From Pirellulaceae bacterium (GTDB taxonomy: Bacteria > Planctomycetota > Planctomycetia > Pirellulales > Pirellulaceae): a stretch of DNA of 64,000 nucleotides. Position 1 is the stretch's first letter; each line of letters starts with the position of its first letter. This document shows, in pieces, positions 36,051-45,198 of this stretch. Under the pieces are notes generated by a model. The model was not told where the DNA came from. It ran no database searches and saw only the letters and a list, made by a program, of their open reading frames with translations. Position numbers and translations under genes: made by a program. The stretch covers positions 175,721-239,720 of the forward strand of contig BPJV01000009.1 of assembly GCA_026004795.1 (NCBI GenBank), written 5' to 3'.

Positions 36051-36078
36051 TGTGATTGCGTTCGCGCGACATTATAAT
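36051..36078 (+). promoter_or_regulatory. Possible promoter of the sigma-like gene
   Basis: A perfect TATAAT lies at 36073-36078, about 130 bp before the regulator start, with a weak -35-like TGTGAT at 36051-36056 (16-bp spacing). The -10 match is good, the -35 is poor, so this is tentative. Confidence 0.3.
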
Positions 36079-36205
36079 CATAATCATGGAATGCAGAAAA
36101 AGCAACCGCTTCGCGCAGCTCAAACAGGAATTTGGGCAAACGTGTTCGTCTAATAGGTAGAAGCACAGTGGGTGCCCCCAAGGCGAGGAGCGATGGAGAT
36201 TGATC

Positions 36206-36682
36206 GTGAGCACGTTCGACGAGCGATATCGGCAAGTCTGCAGTCGGTTTCGGACCCGTTTCCCGAGTGATGATCTGGATGCGGTTCATCAAGCATACGT
36301 GGAAACGGGTGGCGGAGACTACTTTGAAGCGCGAGCTTTCTTACGCCGTAAAGACCAGCAGAGGCGATTGAGTTGGAGGAGGGCCAGAGAGAAGCCGCTT
36401 GCCCAGGGCATCAAGGGCTATTCCCAGGAGCCGTGCGATGTCGTCCTCTTGAACGAACGATCCAAGGTGGTTCAGGAAGCGGTGTCGAGGCTTCCGGAGA
36501 TTTACCAAACGGTCGTTACGCTGCGTTTTTTTGAAGGGCTGTCGCCTGCGGAAATTGCTACCACACTGAGCGTGCCCCGCAAGACCGTCTACACCCGTTT
36601 GCGTCAAGCCAACGAGTTGCTTAAGGCGCTATTGGTCAATTACTTTGTCGATGGCGATGTTAAGGGAGTGTTGGCCGCATGA
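36206..36682 (+). CDS. Sigma-70 region 4 (ECF-like) regulator
   Basis: A 158-residue protein whose C-terminal third is a sigma-70 region 4 helix-turn-helix: VQEAVSRLPEIYQTVVTLRF, then EGLSPAEIATTLSVPRKTVY and TRLRQANELLKALL. The N-terminal part is Arg-rich and lacks a normal region 2, so it is either a divergent ECF sigma factor or a region-4-only regulator. GTG at 36206 is chosen because GGAG sits seven bases upstream. The stop overlaps the next start (ATGA), so the two are translated together. It lies directly before the cas genes; a regulatory link to them is possible but unproven. Confidence 0.75.
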   Translation: MSTFDERYRQVCSRFRTRFPSDDLDAVHQAYVETGGGDYFEARAFLRRKDQQRRLSWRRAREKPLAQGIKGYSQEPCDVVLLNERSKVVQEAVSRLPEIYQTVVTLRFFEGLSPAEIATTLSVPRKTVYTRLRQANELLKALLVNYFVDGDVKGVLAA

Positions 36683-36970
36683 GGAATTCGATGATTGACA
36701 AGGGCGCGATTCGTGACTTGTGGACGATGTTCAGGCGTGAACACAATTGCTCGGTCGACCGAATGGTTTGCGCCCCCCGAACTTCGAAACGAGTTCTTGC
36801 GGGCCGCGCGCGGCGTTTGCGGAACGGACGACGAATTCACGATCCTTTGGAGTGCAATGAACCTCCGGAAGGCAAAGGACCTGAAACCAGAAAGCAAACT
36901 CGGTCCGCCACGCAACCCACAAGAATTGGTCCAGCGCCCGCAGTCAACCCACGATAAATCGGCAATCTAA
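36679..36970 (+). pseudogene. Small sigma-coupled gene with a frameshift in a C6 tract
   Basis: The first frame starts at the ATGA overlap with the regulator and gives MRNSMIDKGAIRDLWTMFRR, EHNCSVDRMVCAP. The second frame, one base off, continues as ELRNEFLRAARGVCGTDDEF, TILWSAMNLRKAK and ends at 36970. The switch point is the C6 run at about 36773-36778: removing one C joins the halves as VCAPELRNEF. The reconstructed product is about 96 residues, helical, with no family named. Either the gene is broken, or slippage in the C run restores it, or the sequence has an error there. Confidence 0.6.
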
Positions 36971-36996
36971 GTATACGAGGACATCGAGAACGAAGA

Positions 36997-37602
36997 ATGA
37001 ATACTGAGATGGAATACGGCGAAGTGTTTCAGGGCATCACCGGCTGGGCACCGCATGATTGGCAAGCTCAGTTAGGAGCTGCTGCCGAATGCGATAACCG
37101 ACTGATTCGCATCCCGACGGGGCTCGGCAAGACCGAAGGCGTGCTGGCTGCATGGCTGTTTCATGCGGTGGCGCGACAACAGCCCTCATGGCCGCGGCGG
37201 CTGGTGTGGTGTCTGCCGATGCGGGTGCTGGTCGAACAGACGGCAGAGCGCTGTCGGAAGATCATCGAGCGGTGGGCCCAGGTGAACAGCATTGACGAAT
37301 CCGACCGTCCGCGGGTCCACATCCTCATGGGCGGCGAAGATACTGACCGCTGGTGGCTCCAGCCTGAGCGGCCCGCGGTGCTGGTCGGCACGCAGGACAT
37401 GCTGCTCTCCCGGGCCCTCAACCGCGGCTACGCCTCCGCCCGCGCCCGCTGGCCCATGGAATACGCGCTGCTCAATCAGGACTGCCTGTGGGTCATGGAC
37501 GAAGTCCAGCTCATGGACGTCGGCCTGGCCACGTCCGCACAGCTTCAGGCTTTCCGCGATCAGGACCGCTCGGAACAACACTTTGGTAAAGAAACGAATT
37601 AA
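36997..37602 (+). pseudogene. cas3: Truncated type I-G cas3 (N-terminal helicase part only)
   Basis: A 201-residue stump of the Cas3 helicase. It has the N-terminal WQAQLGAAAE region, Walker A IPTGLGKTEG, VWCLPMRVLVEQTAERC (motif Ia), ILMGGEDTDRWWLQPERPAV, and the Walker B segment LWVMDEVQLMDVGLATSAQL, then runs into unrelated sequence and stops. A full I-G Cas3 needs about 900 residues or more. The break lies 34 bp before the csb1 start, so csb1 seems to have been joined onto an older cas3 by recombination. Its cas3 is a different lineage from the intact one at 40.9 kb (GLGKTEG versus SSGKTAC). Confidence 0.85.
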
Positions 37603-37636
37603 CTCAGATTTTCTCAATCAGAAAGGACCTCCCAAG

Positions 37637-39058
37637 ATGCTTGAATTCGAAAAACTTCAGAATGCGATCAAGGGCACTGCCGCGGCTTTTCGAGCCCAGA
37701 CGAAACTTCAGCCAGCAGGTGGCGAGGGTGACAAGGTGTTTCCGCCAACGTACTCGGGCGCAGTCTACGCGACGGAAAAGCGGCGGCTTCCCGGATTCGA
37801 CGATCCTGTCGACTGTGTGTTGATGGATTCCGTGCAAAGCCAGGCGAATCGGATCGAAGAAGCGTTGCAGGATGCTCTTGACGAAGGGCGGATTCAGATC
37901 CCACTGATCGAAGTCGACTTTTCCGACATTCCGATCATTGAACCTGGTGAGGAGGGTGAAGGTTTTTACGAGCCGATTGGTCGGGTAACGAGTCTTCAGG
38001 CGCCGCATCGCGTGGCCGATGCGATCCTGCGTGACAGCGAAATGGAAATCGACGGCAAACGCGTGCCGTTTCGCGAAACTGAGGCAGGACGGAAGATCGG
38101 TTATGCCGGCGTGCGTAATGCGACTCCGCTCTATGAAATTTGCCCGACAGCGCTCGTTCTTGGGATATGGGATTCCACGGGCCCGAAGGGTGGATTGGGA
38201 ACAAAAGTGCAACGGGCACTGGTCTCGGAGATAATTGGTGTCAATGCGAGTTACGGGACCAAGACGAGCAGCCGTATCGACCCACTGGCAATTGCCGCTG
38301 AGGCGGGACCGGTGTACCGACACAAAAATGAAATGGATTGGACTCTCGATCCGGCCGAAGCGCTTCCAGAGCTGAAGAACGGTAAACCAACAGGCAAAGT
38401 GGCTCTCTACAAGAAAACTAAGAAAGGGTACGTCTACGTTGATCCAACGAAGGTGGAAAAAGGTAACGAAAGTGGAAAACCATCTACCATCAACCATTCA
38501 AATATTCCGCCAGACATCGATTGGCAAAAGGATCAAAACAACAACGTCGTCTGGTTCCCCCGTAAAGAGCAGGACGGGCTTGTGTACGATCCACAGCGCA
38601 ATATGTGGAAGCGTCCGGTTGGCGGTGTCACAATTTCCTTTGCTGAGCAAATGACTGTGATTTCGTTGCCGGCGCTGCGCAGGTTGCAATTCCCGATCGA
38701 TGGGAAGGTAACGCAGGAAGTCAATGAAGCGGGACGCGTTGTGCTTGCGGCGCTCGGATTGTGCGGCGCCGTGCTGGCTGCCGAACGCGGGCTCGATTTG
38801 CGATCCCGCTGTCTCTTATGGCCCACCGAACCGATCCGCTGGAAACTGCTTGACCGTCCGGGTGAGGAACCAGTGGAGTTCGAACTTGATGGAGACGCCG
38901 CGATCGGTCTGCTGAACGAAGCGGTTGACAGGGCCGAGTCTGTCGGGCTGACATGGATGGAAAAACCGTTGGTGTTGAAACCGGCGGCTAAGCTGGTGGA
39001 ACTCGTTCGACGAAGTCAGGAACTGGCAATCTTCGCGGGCGATGAAGGAGGTGAATGA
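37637..39058 (+). CDS. csb1: Csb1 (Cas7-type backbone protein, type I-G)
   Basis: A 473-residue member of the GSU0053/Csb1 family, the Cas7-like RAMP protein that coats the crRNA in type I-G surveillance complexes. Recognisable parts include VFPPTYSGAVYATEKRRLPG, CVLMDSVQSQANRIEEALQD, RVTSLQAPHRVADAILRDS and TALVLGIWDSTGPKGGLGTK. The ATG at 37637 follows AAGGACC and opens directly after the cas3 stump; the frame upstream is a shadow of that stump. The stop overlaps the csb2 start region (GTGAATGATG). A polar insert (KKTKKGYVYVDPTKVEKGNE) is longer than typical. First gene of the intact effector set. Confidence 0.9.
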   Translation: MLEFEKLQNAIKGTAAAFRAQTKLQPAGGEGDKVFPPTYSGAVYATEKRRLPGFDDPVDCVLMDSVQSQANRIEEALQDALDEGRIQIPLIEVDFSDIPIIEPGEEGEGFYEPIGRVTSLQAPHRVADAILRDSEMEIDGKRVPFRETEAGRKIGYAGVRNATPLYEICPTALVLGIWDSTGPKGGLGTKVQRALVSEIIGVNASYGTKTSSRIDPLAIAAEAGPVYRHKNEMDWTLDPAEALPELKNGKPTGKVALYKKTKKGYVYVDPTKVEKGNESGKPSTINHSNIPPDIDWQKDQNNNVVWFPRKEQDGLVYDPQRNMWKRPVGGVTISFAEQMTVISLPALRRLQFPIDGKVTQEVNEAGRVVLAALGLCGAVLAAERGLDLRSRCLLWPTEPIRWKLLDRPGEEPVEFELDGDAAIGLLNEAVDRAESVGLTWMEKPLVLKPAAKLVELVRRSQELAIFAGDEGGE

Positions 39059-40818
39059 TGTCGTCCAGTGTGACCGACAAAACGCGGGCTCGAACTGCGC
39101 TGGCGATCCACGTTCGATTCATCACGGATCGTTGTGTTGCTGCTGCCATCAACGATCGTGATCAACCCGAATGGCCACCTCATCCCGGTCGATTGTTCAT
39201 GGCGCTTGCTGCCGCTCATTTCGAGACGGACGGACCTGATGAAGAAAAAGCCGCTGAACGCGCCGCGTTGGAATGGCTTGAGAGGCTTCCGCCGCCACGA
39301 CTTCGCGCGAGGTCGATAGAACGACGCCGGGGCGTGACCTGTTATGTACCCGTCAACGATCGACCTGCTCCGAACAAGGCGATGTTACAATCGGCGCCGG
39401 GCATGCCAAGGTCGCGCCAATCGCGGACCTTTCCGACGGTCGTGCTGTCACGTGTTGGCTTCGATGATATGGCGCCGGATGTCTCCTTCTTCTGGGAAGA
39501 TATTTCCGACGACATCGATCACTTCGCGGCCCTTGAGCGACTGTGCAGCAATGTGATTCGAATCGGGCATTCTTCGTCATTGGTCATGGTCTGGGCTGAG
39601 CAACTGTCCCGGTCCGCGAACGGCGAAGAAGACTTCGAGGCCGACGACGAGATTGGCGTTTATGTTCCAACTTCTGAACGCGCCGACACATCAGCTCGAA
39701 TTGCGACCGAAGGAGAGCTGCAACGCCTACGGGACGCTTGTCGTGCCGACGAAATTGAGCAGTTCGCGGCACTGAAAGAACTCGTTGAATCGACGACTGG
39801 CAAATCGAAAAGGGAGGCGAAGGCTCAATTCCAGAAAGTAATCGGAGTTAAGTACGGCAAGAATGTGCGACCGCCGGAACCAACCCCGCCGGTGATTGGA
39901 GTCTGGCAAGGATACCGCCGCGTCGAGCCAGCCGAATTACGCCCCGTTCACTCCAATAGCTACTTCGATCGCGATTTGATCATCCTGGCCAAAATGGACG
40001 GTCCAATGTTGAGCGTTGAAAGAACGATTGGTCTGACGAACGCTCTCCGCAAAACTGCCATCGAGTGCGCGGGTGGGAAGTCCGCTCCTGCGTGGCTATC
40101 GGGGCACGAACCGGATGATTCACGCACGACGCAGCCCCATGCTGCTTTTCTTGCACTTCCATTTGCAGGCCACGAACACGCGGACGGACATGTGATGGGA
40201 CTGGCTATTGCTTTACCTCACGGCGTGTCTTTGGAGGAACGCGGTCGTTGGTTAGGCCCGCTGCTCGTCAACGACTCGACCGGCCAGATTGAACCCAAGC
40301 GCATTGCACTGTGGGCTCGCGACTTTCCAGACTGGACCGTTCAACTGGAAGACCGACTGTCTCCGCCGCGGATGCTGCAGATCGAAACCTGGACTCGTCC
40401 TTCTACAACGTGGGCCAGCGTGACTCCGGTCGTCCTTGACCGATTCCCCAAAGCGTCTCGAGTCGATGAGCGATCTGAATGGCAACGTGAAGTCGAAGAG
40501 ATTGTCGCCGTCTCGTGCACGCGGGCCGGCTTGCCTCAACCAGTGGAAGTTGACGTCGACTCGACTTGCTGGCATCGAGGTATTCCCCGTGCATGGACTA
40601 AGACGCGGCGATTACGCCCACCTGTGAAAGACCGAACGGAGACGCAGTTAGGTGATGGATTCCCGAATCTACCGCCGAAACCAAGTCGGCCAGTGAAACC
40701 GCAGGTACACGTCTGGTTGCGCTTCGACTGTCCGGTTGCTGGCCCAGTCATCGTGGGTGCAGGCAGATTCCAGGGTTATGGCCTCTGCCTGCCGATCCGT
40801 CGCCAACCTCCCCAGTGA
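39058..40818 (+). CDS. csb2: Csb2 (Cas5-Cas6 type protein, type I-G)
   Basis: A 586-residue GSU0054/Csb2 protein, thought to combine Cas5 (N-terminal) and Cas6-like (C-terminal) functions: holding the crRNA 5' handle and cutting the precursor. The N-terminal RAMP start is ALAIHVRFITDRCVAAAIND with PEWPPHPGRLFMALAAAHFE typical of Cas5-like members; the C terminus has the Gly-rich RAMP loop [20 protein letters not shown]. The ATG at 39058 is six bases from AAGGAGG (39045-39051); the ATG at 39055 is only three bases away. It overlaps csb1 by one base, so the two are coupled. Confidence 0.88.
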   Translation: MSSSVTDKTRARTALAIHVRFITDRCVAAAINDRDQPEWPPHPGRLFMALAAAHFETDGPDEEKAAERAALEWLERLPPPRLRARSIERRRGVTCYVPVNDRPAPNKAMLQSAPGMPRSRQSRTFPTVVLSRVGFDDMAPDVSFFWEDISDDIDHFAALERLCSNVIRIGHSSSLVMVWAEQLSRSANGEEDFEADDEIGVYVPTSERADTSARIATEGELQRLRDACRADEIEQFAALKELVESTTGKSKREAKAQFQKVIGVKYGKNVRPPEPTPPVIGVWQGYRRVEPAELRPVHSNSYFDRDLIILAKMDGPMLSVERTIGLTNALRKTAIECAGGKSAPAWLSGHEPDDSRTTQPHAAFLALPFAGHEHADGHVMGLAIALPHGVSLEERGRWLGPLLVNDSTGQIEPKRIALWARDFPDWTVQLEDRLSPPRMLQIETWTRPSTTWASVTPVVLDRFPKASRVDERSEWQREVEEIVAVSCTRAGLPQPVEVDVDSTCWHRGIPRAWTKTRRLRPPVKDRTETQLGDGFPNLPPKPSRPVKPQVHVWLRFDCPVAGPVIVGAGRFQGYGLCLPIRRQPPQ

Positions 40819-40869
40819 CGGCCCCAAACCCAATTCATGAACGCTAAATGATCCAACAACGAGTTGAGC

Positions 40870-43800
40870 ATGAACGAAATTCAAACTCCTGATCTTCCAG
40901 TGGACCTGTTTGACGAATTCTACGAGGCGGTCTACGGCTATCGCCCATTTCGATGGCAGTCCAGATTGGCTGCCGAAACGTGTAGTGGCCAATGGCCCCG
41001 GTATATCAAGTTGCCGACCTCCAGCGGTAAGACCGCCTGTATCGACGTCGCCGTGTTCTCATTGGCTCATCAAGCCTGGCGGCGTGCCAGCGACAAGACC
41101 CCGATCGACGCCCCCCGTCGAATTTTCTTTGTCGTAGACCGGCGAGTAATCGTCAATGAAGCGTTTCGCCGAGCATCGTTCCTCGCGGAGATTCTGGGGC
41201 GAAGTATTGACGAAGAATATTTGATTTCGCGTCAGTCTGAACAACGCTGGAATGAGTTATCTGACCAGCAGCGGGCGGCGCTCTATGCCACAGCATTTTG
41301 GCTGCGAAAACTGGCCGCCAACGAGCAAGCTCCGCCATTGGATTGCTTTGAGCTGCGCGGCGGGATCTATCGCGACGATGCCTGGGTACGATCGATCCTT
41401 CAGCCGACCGTGCTTACCAGTACGGTGGACCAATTGGGATCGAGGATTCTGTTTCGAGGGTACGGCGTTTCCGATCGCAATCTACCGATCCACGCAGCGC
41501 TGACGGCCAATGACTCGCTGATCATTCTGGACGAAGCTCATTGCTCCCGCCCGTTCAGTCAAACGATCGCATCGGTGACTCGCTACCGTGATGCTGACAT
41601 CGGCGATGATGATCAACCTCGTTGGGCCGAGGAACGCATTCGGACACCATTTCAGTTTGTGGAAATGACCGCCACGCCCCGCGCTGCCGCGGGCGAGGTG
41701 CTGGAGTTGACCAACGAAGACTACGAAGCTGATCCACTCTTAGCGCAGCGGCACCAGTGCGAAAAACCGATCACTCTGATTGCATCGAAAGCGTCAGGGA
41801 AAGATCAGAACAAAAAGCTGGCCAAAGATCTCGCCGCGGAAGCACTAAAACTTGCAACGGAAGCGAACGAGCTCCCGGCGTGTCGCCGTATTGCGATTGT
41901 AGTTAATCGTGTAGCCTGCGCACGAGCAGCTTATGAACTTCTACGAGCCAAACACGGCGATCGAGTGCACTTGATGATCGGCCGCATGCGGCCAATCGAT
42001 CGAGACAAGTTGACTCAACAGCTCCAAGAGACGTTCAGGTCCGGAAGTGAACAGGAACTGGACGAACCGTATTTTGTCGTAGCGACTCAATGTCTTGAGG
42101 TTGGCGCGGACCTCGATTTCGATGGAATGGTGACGCAGTGTGCGAGTCTAGACGCATTGAGGCAGCGATTTGGACGGCTCAATCGACTCGGCAAATCACC
42201 GCATGCCCGCGGATCGATTGTGATGGCCGCGGGGGATGAAAAACCGAGGCAACCGGATCCAATCTACGGCGAATCGTTGCCGGAGACCTGGAAATGGCTC
42301 AATGAACACGCCACCGCCACGCCTGCCGATGATAGTGGGAAGCAGGTCGACTTTGGTATTCGAGCATTAGAGAAACTCTTGGCCGACAGCGGCGATACCG
42401 ACAGGCTTTCGGCGCCGTCACCAAACGCGCCGGTGCTGATGCCGGCACATGTCGACATGCTTTGCCAAACTTCGCCACGGCCCGCCCTGGAACCAGACGT
42501 GGCGGCCTATCTACACGGACCGGAACGCGGTATTCCGGAAGTTCGCATTTGTTGGCGAGCGGACTTGCCGAGCCTTTCTGCAACGGATGACTTAAGTAAA
42601 TGGGCGGCGAATTGCCAGCAGGCGTTAGCGGCTTGTCCGCCGTCGTCGGCTGAGTGTTTGGATGTTCCGTTGCGGATCTTCGTGCGCTGGCTAATGGCTT
42701 CGGACGAATCGGACGACACGAGTGATGTCCTCAGCGAGCAAAGTGATACGGACGAATCCAACGATGACGCGACGTCACAGAAGACGGCGAAAGCGACTGA
42801 GCAGATTGAACGGGCAGCCCAACGATTCGGAGTCGTCTGGACCGCAAAAGGTTGCGAGCCGTTTCGAGGAAGCGCATCTCCGCGCGATCTGCGGCGGCGC
42901 ATTCATCCTCAGGCGACGATTGTCCTTCCGGCGTCGGCAGGAGGTTGGGGCACGCTCGGACACATCCCCAATGCGCCGCTAGATCCGGCACAACAGGTCG
43001 ACTCCGACCAGGATCGGGCACAGAGCGACCAGCGTTGCAAGGACATCAGTTTGATCGACGTCGCGACGGAGGCCTACCGATTGGCACGCGCCAGGTCCAT
43101 TCTGCGCGTACACCCGCAACTCAACACCACGGCCATCGAACGGCGGATACTCGGGCCTCTGCTGGACTTTTCGGCTGACGAAAACATGGGATGGCGCACA
43201 GATTTTCTTCAACCTGTCGAAGAAGAAGAGCCAGTCATTTCCATCACGCCAGAAGGTAAACCCTCCTCCCAACCAGAAGACAACACGACTGAACCGACGC
43301 CTGCCCACATGGACCGTGTCGAAACTATCAAAGAGACCCTCGCTCGGCTTCGCCAGGTTCCGCGTCAAGTCAAAGCCGTCCGTTACCCGGGCGGGATAGC
43401 GTTGATCGGGCCCCGGGAGATGACGCGCAAACAGCTTCCCCGTGAGTACTTTGACGACGAACAGGATGAACACAACTGCGACGCCGATGATCTCGTCTCG
43501 CTGGAATCTCATCTTGCCGACGTCGCTTCGGAAACAGAGCGAGTGTCACAGGAGATCAACCTGCCCCCAACGCTTCGGAAAGCCGTTGTCGCTGCCGCTG
43601 AGCGTCATGATCTCGGTAAAGCCGATCCTCGTTTTCAGGCAATGCTGCTCGACGTACCGCTGGAGATCGCGTGGATGCAGCCCCGTTTGTGGGCCAAGTC
43701 GCCGCGAGCGGGAATAGCGCCCGTCCGATCCGGTAACGGACAGCCCGGGGAAGAACCGCCGCACCATCTGCCCAAGGGATTTCGGCATGAAATGCTCTCG

Positions 43801-45186
43801 CTGGAGTTTGCCCAACGGATCGCCGATGACCTCAACGACAGCGACCGTGATGTACTGCTCCATGTCGTGGCCGCTCACCACGGACATGCACGACCGTTTG
43901 CACCCGTCGTTCTGGATGAGCAGCCACCAGCCGTAACACTCCAGCGACTTGGAGCAAACGACTCGGATCTGTGCAGCCTTCGAATAGAACCCGAGGAGCG
44001 CGCCAAATGCGTGCCGCCTCACCGTCTGGATTCGGGAATCAGCGAGCGTTTTTGGCGTTTAACCAGGCGATTCGGCTGGTGGGGACTGGCCTGGCTGGAG
44101 ACAACACTTCGGCTGGCCGACTGGACTGCAAGCGCTCAGCCGAACAAGAACGCTCGGCTGCAGATTGCGTTATCTGCTCGTGTTCTGGATGTTCCCCCGC
44201 GGACGGCAGAACATGAAGTCATCTGCATAGGCTTGGACGGCGCGAACCCACTCGGGTTCTTAGCGGCCGTGGGGCTGTTTCGCCACGTCGCTCGTGCGCT
44301 CGATCAAGACTGCAGGATGGCATGGGCGATATCGAATGGGCACTTTTGTCCGGTTCTTACTAGCGTGGCAAAAGAATTGTCCTCGGCGGAAACATTCTTA
44401 GACTGGTTATTTCTATCGTTGCAAATCGATCCGTCGACCCACAGTCTTTTCCGTGTCAATCAAGTGCCGGAAGAGAAGTTGACACTTCAGCGACCAAGCG
44501 CTTATTCGGAAGCAGCAGAAGAGAGCACCATCTATTCTCGCGAGTGGGCTGACGTGCTCAGTTGTAACGGATCCGATCTGTGCGAACCAACGGACAATTC
44601 CCAGCTTCAAACTGCTCGTCGAGATTACTTTGTGAAGAGCATTGTGGCAGTCATTAAAGAGTGCACGAAAGAGCATTTGCAACGTTCTTTGTTCCAGCTC
44701 TGGGACTACGCGGATCCAATTGAACGCGTCTCTCTCCATCTGGAACCCCGCGAGGATCGCCGACACGCGTACCAGTGGCACAAGCCGACCGGCGATCCCA
44801 CGCGCAAACTACGTGGCGGAATGGTCGGGGCAAACCGTCTGGCGATGGAAGCATGGCCGCTGTTCCAATCGGTGGCCGTCAACCGTGAATTGCAGACGGT
44901 CGGATTTCGCGGAACCCGACCTGCTCGCGGCATTCGATGGACGTGGCCCCTGTGGAACGTGCCGATTCAAATCCGCGACGTCACGCCACTATTGAATGCC
45001 GCCGCGCTCCATCGGCTGAGCCAGGACGAAAACCGAGAAATCGTTCACGAGTTAAGTGCACGAGGCGTGTCAGCCGCCATGCAGGTCCGACGGATCCTGG
45101 TTGAAAAAACGCCAAACTTTACGATGCCAACTGCCTTGTTCACCAGTCAGGGCAGTGAGCCGGGCCGTATACAATCTGTCGCGTAA
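40870..45186 (+). CDS. cas3: Cas3 helicase-HD nuclease with C-terminal Cas8-like (Cas3-extension) domain
   Basis: A 1438-residue protein, far longer than ordinary Cas3. Order: SF2 helicase with Walker A LPTSSGKTACIDVAVF (about residue 57), LIILDEAHCSRPF (about 219), FVEMTATPRAA, and C-terminal helicase motifs CLEVGADLDFDGMV and QRFGRLNRLG; then a C-terminal HD nuclease (AAERHDLGKADPRF about residue 912, VVAAHHGHARPF about 1000), the I-G order. From about residue 1115 a further 324 residues begin ICIGLDGANPLGFLAAVGLF, a start typical of Cas8-like large subunits and of proteins called Cas3-extension in I-G loci. No separate csx17/cas8 gene is present. ATG 40870 is used; ribosome site weak. Confidence 0.88.
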   Translation: MNEIQTPDLPVDLFDEFYEAVYGYRPFRWQSRLAAETCSGQWPRYIKLPTSSGKTACIDVAVFSLAHQAWRRASDKTPIDAPRRIFFVVDRRVIVNEAFRRASFLAEILGRSIDEEYLISRQSEQRWNELSDQQRAALYATAFWLRKLAANEQAPPLDCFELRGGIYRDDAWVRSILQPTVLTSTVDQLGSRILFRGYGVSDRNLPIHAALTANDSLIILDEAHCSRPFSQTIASVTRYRDADIGDDDQPRWAEERIRTPFQFVEMTATPRAAAGEVLELTNEDYEADPLLAQRHQCEKPITLIASKASGKDQNKKLAKDLAAEALKLATEANELPACRRIAIVVNRVACARAAYELLRAKHGDRVHLMIGRMRPIDRDKLTQQLQETFRSGSEQELDEPYFVVATQCLEVGADLDFDGMVTQCASLDALRQRFGRLNRLGKSPHARGSIVMAAGDEKPRQPDPIYGESLPETWKWLNEHATATPADDSGKQVDFGIRALEKLLADSGDTDRLSAPSPNAPVLMPAHVDMLCQTSPRPALEPDVAAYLHGPERGIPEVRICWRADLPSLSATDDLSKWAANCQQALAACPPSSAECLDVPLRIFVRWLMASDESDDTSDVLSEQSDTDESNDDATSQKTAKATEQIERAAQRFGVVWTAKGCEPFRGSASPRDLRRRIHPQATIVLPASAGGWGTLGHIPNAPLDPAQQVDSDQDRAQSDQRCKDISLIDVATEAYRLARARSILRVHPQLNTTAIERRILGPLLDFSADENMGWRTDFLQPVEEEEPVISITPEGKPSSQPEDNTTEPTPAHMDRVETIKETLARLRQVPRQVKAVRYPGGIALIGPREMTRKQLPREYFDDEQDEHNCDADDLVSLESHLADVASETERVSQEINLPPTLRKAVVAAAERHDLGKADPRFQAMLLDVPLEIAWMQPRLWAKSPRAGIAPVRSGNGQPGEEPPHHLPKGFRHEMLSLEFAQRIADDLNDSDRDVLLHVVAAHHGHARPFAPVVLDEQPPAVTLQRLGANDSDLCSLRIEPEERAKCVPPHRLDSGISERFWRLTRRFGWWGLAWLETTLRLADWTASAQPNKNARLQIALSARVLDVPPRTAEHEVICIGLDGANPLGFLAAVGLFRHVARALDQDCRMAWAISNGHFCPVLTSVAKELSSAETFLDWLFLSLQIDPSTHSLFRVNQVPEEKLTLQRPSAYSEAAEESTIYSREWADVLSCNGSDLCEPTDNSQLQTARRDYFVKSIVAVIKECTKEHLQRSLFQLWDYADPIERVSLHLEPREDRRHAYQWHKPTGDPTRKLRGGMVGANRLAMEAWPLFQSVAVNRELQTVGFRGTRPARGIRWTWPLWNVPIQIRDVTPLLNAAALHRLSQDENREIVHELSARGVSAAMQVRRILVEKTPNFTMPTALFTSQGSEPGRIQSVA

Positions 45187-45198
45187 GACCGTGGAGCA

